A DNA stretch of 12,610 nt from Candidatus Nitrosopumilus sp. (lineage in GTDB: Archaea; Thermoproteota; Nitrososphaeria; Nitrososphaerales; Nitrosopumilaceae). Positions 11,941 to 12,610 of the stretch are shown in pieces (position 1 is the stretch's first letter; every line of letters starts with the position of its first letter). The position numbers and the translations under genes are program-made. Where the stretch lies: contig JABDKK010000053.1 in assembly GCA_013002265.1 (NCBI GenBank), positions 1 to 12,610 of the forward strand, in the 5' to 3' direction. The notes beneath the pieces are model-generated. The model was not told where the DNA came from, searched no databases, and worked only from the letters and a program-made list of their open reading frames with translations.

Positions 11941-12610
11941 TTGACTTTCAATAAAGGATCTTTAATTCTAGTAGATTATACTGCTAAAGTAAAAGATAGC
12001 GAAGAAGTTTTTGATACTACAATTGAAGAAGATGCAAAAAAATATTCTATTCATGAACAAAATGTCAAATATCAACCTAAACTAGTTTCAATTTGTGAAG
12101 TTTCTTATCCTGTTCTAAAAGGATTAGATGAAGCCCTTTCAAAAACTTCTGTTGGTGACAAACTTACTGTTGAAGTTACTCCTGACAAAGGATTTGGTGA
12201 AAGAGACTCTAAAAAAGTTAGGATGATTCCAATTAGAAAACTGGGTGAAGACGCAGAAAAAGTATCTGTTGGTGATAGCATTGAAGTTGATAATAAAAGA
12301 GGAATAATTCGTTATATCGGTTCAGGAAGAGTCCAAGTTGACTATAATCATAGGTATGCAGGAAAAACAATTCTCTTTGATGTTAACGTAATAAAATCAC
12401 TTGAATCTCCTAGTGATAAAATTGATGGAATCTTAAAAAATAGACTACCAGTGGAAGACTCAAAAGTATCATTTGATTTAAAGGATAAAGAAGTAAACAT
12501 TGCAGTACCTGAAGAAATTTTACGTGCTGATGGTTTACAGATAATGAAACACTTTATTCAATTAGATATTTTCAATTTTGTTCCAACTTTAGAAATAGTT
12601 AGTTTTGTTG
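11941..12610 (+). CDS. FKBP-type peptidyl-prolyl isomerase, long archaeal form (3' end outside window)
   Basis: The frame opens at TTG 11941 and runs without a stop to the window end, 223 codons so far. It begins MTFNKGSLILVDYTAKVKDS, the first strand of FKBP proteins (SlyD/FKBP26 group). VLKGLDEALSKTSVGDKLTV (58-77) is the next conserved block and GFGERDSKKV (84-93) leads into the inserted chaperone-type flap, which returns at NHRYAGKTILFDV (136-148), the archaeal form of the usual NHPLAGK signature. Residues from about 155 belong to the extra C-terminal domain of the long archaeal FKBPs. These act as prolyl isomerase and holding chaperone in the cytoplasm. Aromatic active-site positions look changed compared with human FKBP12 (Tyr139 replaces the Pro/Leu of the signature), so activity may be weak. 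The start is supported by a TATA box 25 bp upstream. Confidence 0.92.
   Translation, partial: MTFNKGSLILVDYTAKVKDSEEVFDTTIEEDAKKYSIHEQNVKYQPKLVSICEVSYPVLKGLDEALSKTSVGDKLTVEVTPDKGFGERDSKKVRMIPIRKLGEDAEKVSVGDSIEVDNKRGIIRYIGSGRVQVDYNHRYAGKTILFDVNVIKSLESPSDKIDGILKNRLPVEDSKVSFDLKDKEVNIAVPEEILRADGLQIMKHFIQLDIFNFVPTLEIVSFV

Noticed and set aside
1..12610. Mobile element, CRISPR array, toxin-antitoxin or anti-phage system
   Set aside because: I found no spaced direct repeats, transposase or integrase, nuclease-effector pair or attachment duplication at the tRNAs; the content is core metabolism, folding and envelope genes.

Overview
The window looks like chromosomal DNA of a marine ammonia-oxidising archaeon of the Nitrosopumilus type (Thaumarchaeota/Nitrososphaerota). 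The evidence is the strongly AT-rich composition, archaeal TATA boxes about 25 bp upstream of start codons, many leaderless TTG starts, a tRNA with an intron inside the D-loop, archaeal families (long FKBP, NadM, RtcA), LEA14-like and PEF-CTERM-like envelope proteins, and an archaeal BluB. The genus is inferred; no ammonia oxidation or rRNA gene is present to prove it. No mobile element, CRISPR array, phage gene or obvious defence system is visible, and the region reads as ordinary core chromosome.

Layout. Bases 2-906 (+): the C-terminal end of a DegT-type sugar aminotransferase, overlapping by 4 nt a soluble MtrA-like corrinoid protein. Bases 903-2653 (-): a likely operon of a LEA14-like anchored protein, a PfkB sugar/nucleoside kinase and an all-alpha dUTPase/MazG-type pyrophosphatase. 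Bases 2767-3267 (+): a putative winged-helix protein whose promoter carries an 8+8 bp inverted repeat. Bases 3260-3650: two small Cys-rich proteins, divergently transcribed. Bases 3601-5004 (-): a cyclophilin followed directly by a secreted protein with a PEF-CTERM-like tail. Bases 5248-6039 (+): a small HTH protein and a two-TM coiled-coil protein. Bases 6042-6161 (-): a 39-residue Cys-rich protein, followed by about 350 bp of AT-rich non-coding DNA. Bases 6510-7915 (-): bluB, an intron-containing tRNA-Arg(CCT) and an NADPH-dependent FMN reductase-like flavoprotein. Bases 7995-8068 (+): tRNA-Val(GAC). Bases 8077-9151: a second LEA14-like protein (-) divergent from a four-TM CopD-like protein (+). 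Bases 9131-10712: rtcA (-) divergent from nadM (+), sharing one TATA-like palindrome. Bases 10754-12610 (+): a class V serine/alanine-glyoxylate-type aminotransferase, then the 5' part of a long archaeal FKBP, cut by the window end.

Themes. Two genes bear on corrinoids: bluB makes the lower ligand of cobalamin, and the MtrA-like protein should bind a corrinoid, in an organism type that is not a methanogen. Protein folding is represented by two unrelated prolyl isomerases (cyclophilin and FKBP). RNA processing appears twice: a non-canonical tRNA intron with a relaxed bulge-helix-bulge, and RtcA, which acts on RNA 3' ends. Three Cys-rich proteins of 62 residues or fewer are present; two of them (3495-3650 and 6042-6161) are easily missed by standard gene calling.

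The most rewarding items for a second look are the D-loop intron of tRNA-Arg, the MtrA homologue fused by overlap to a sugar aminotransferase gene, the two overlooked Cys-rich micro-proteins, and the symmetric operator-like repeat around the promoter at 2723-2748.
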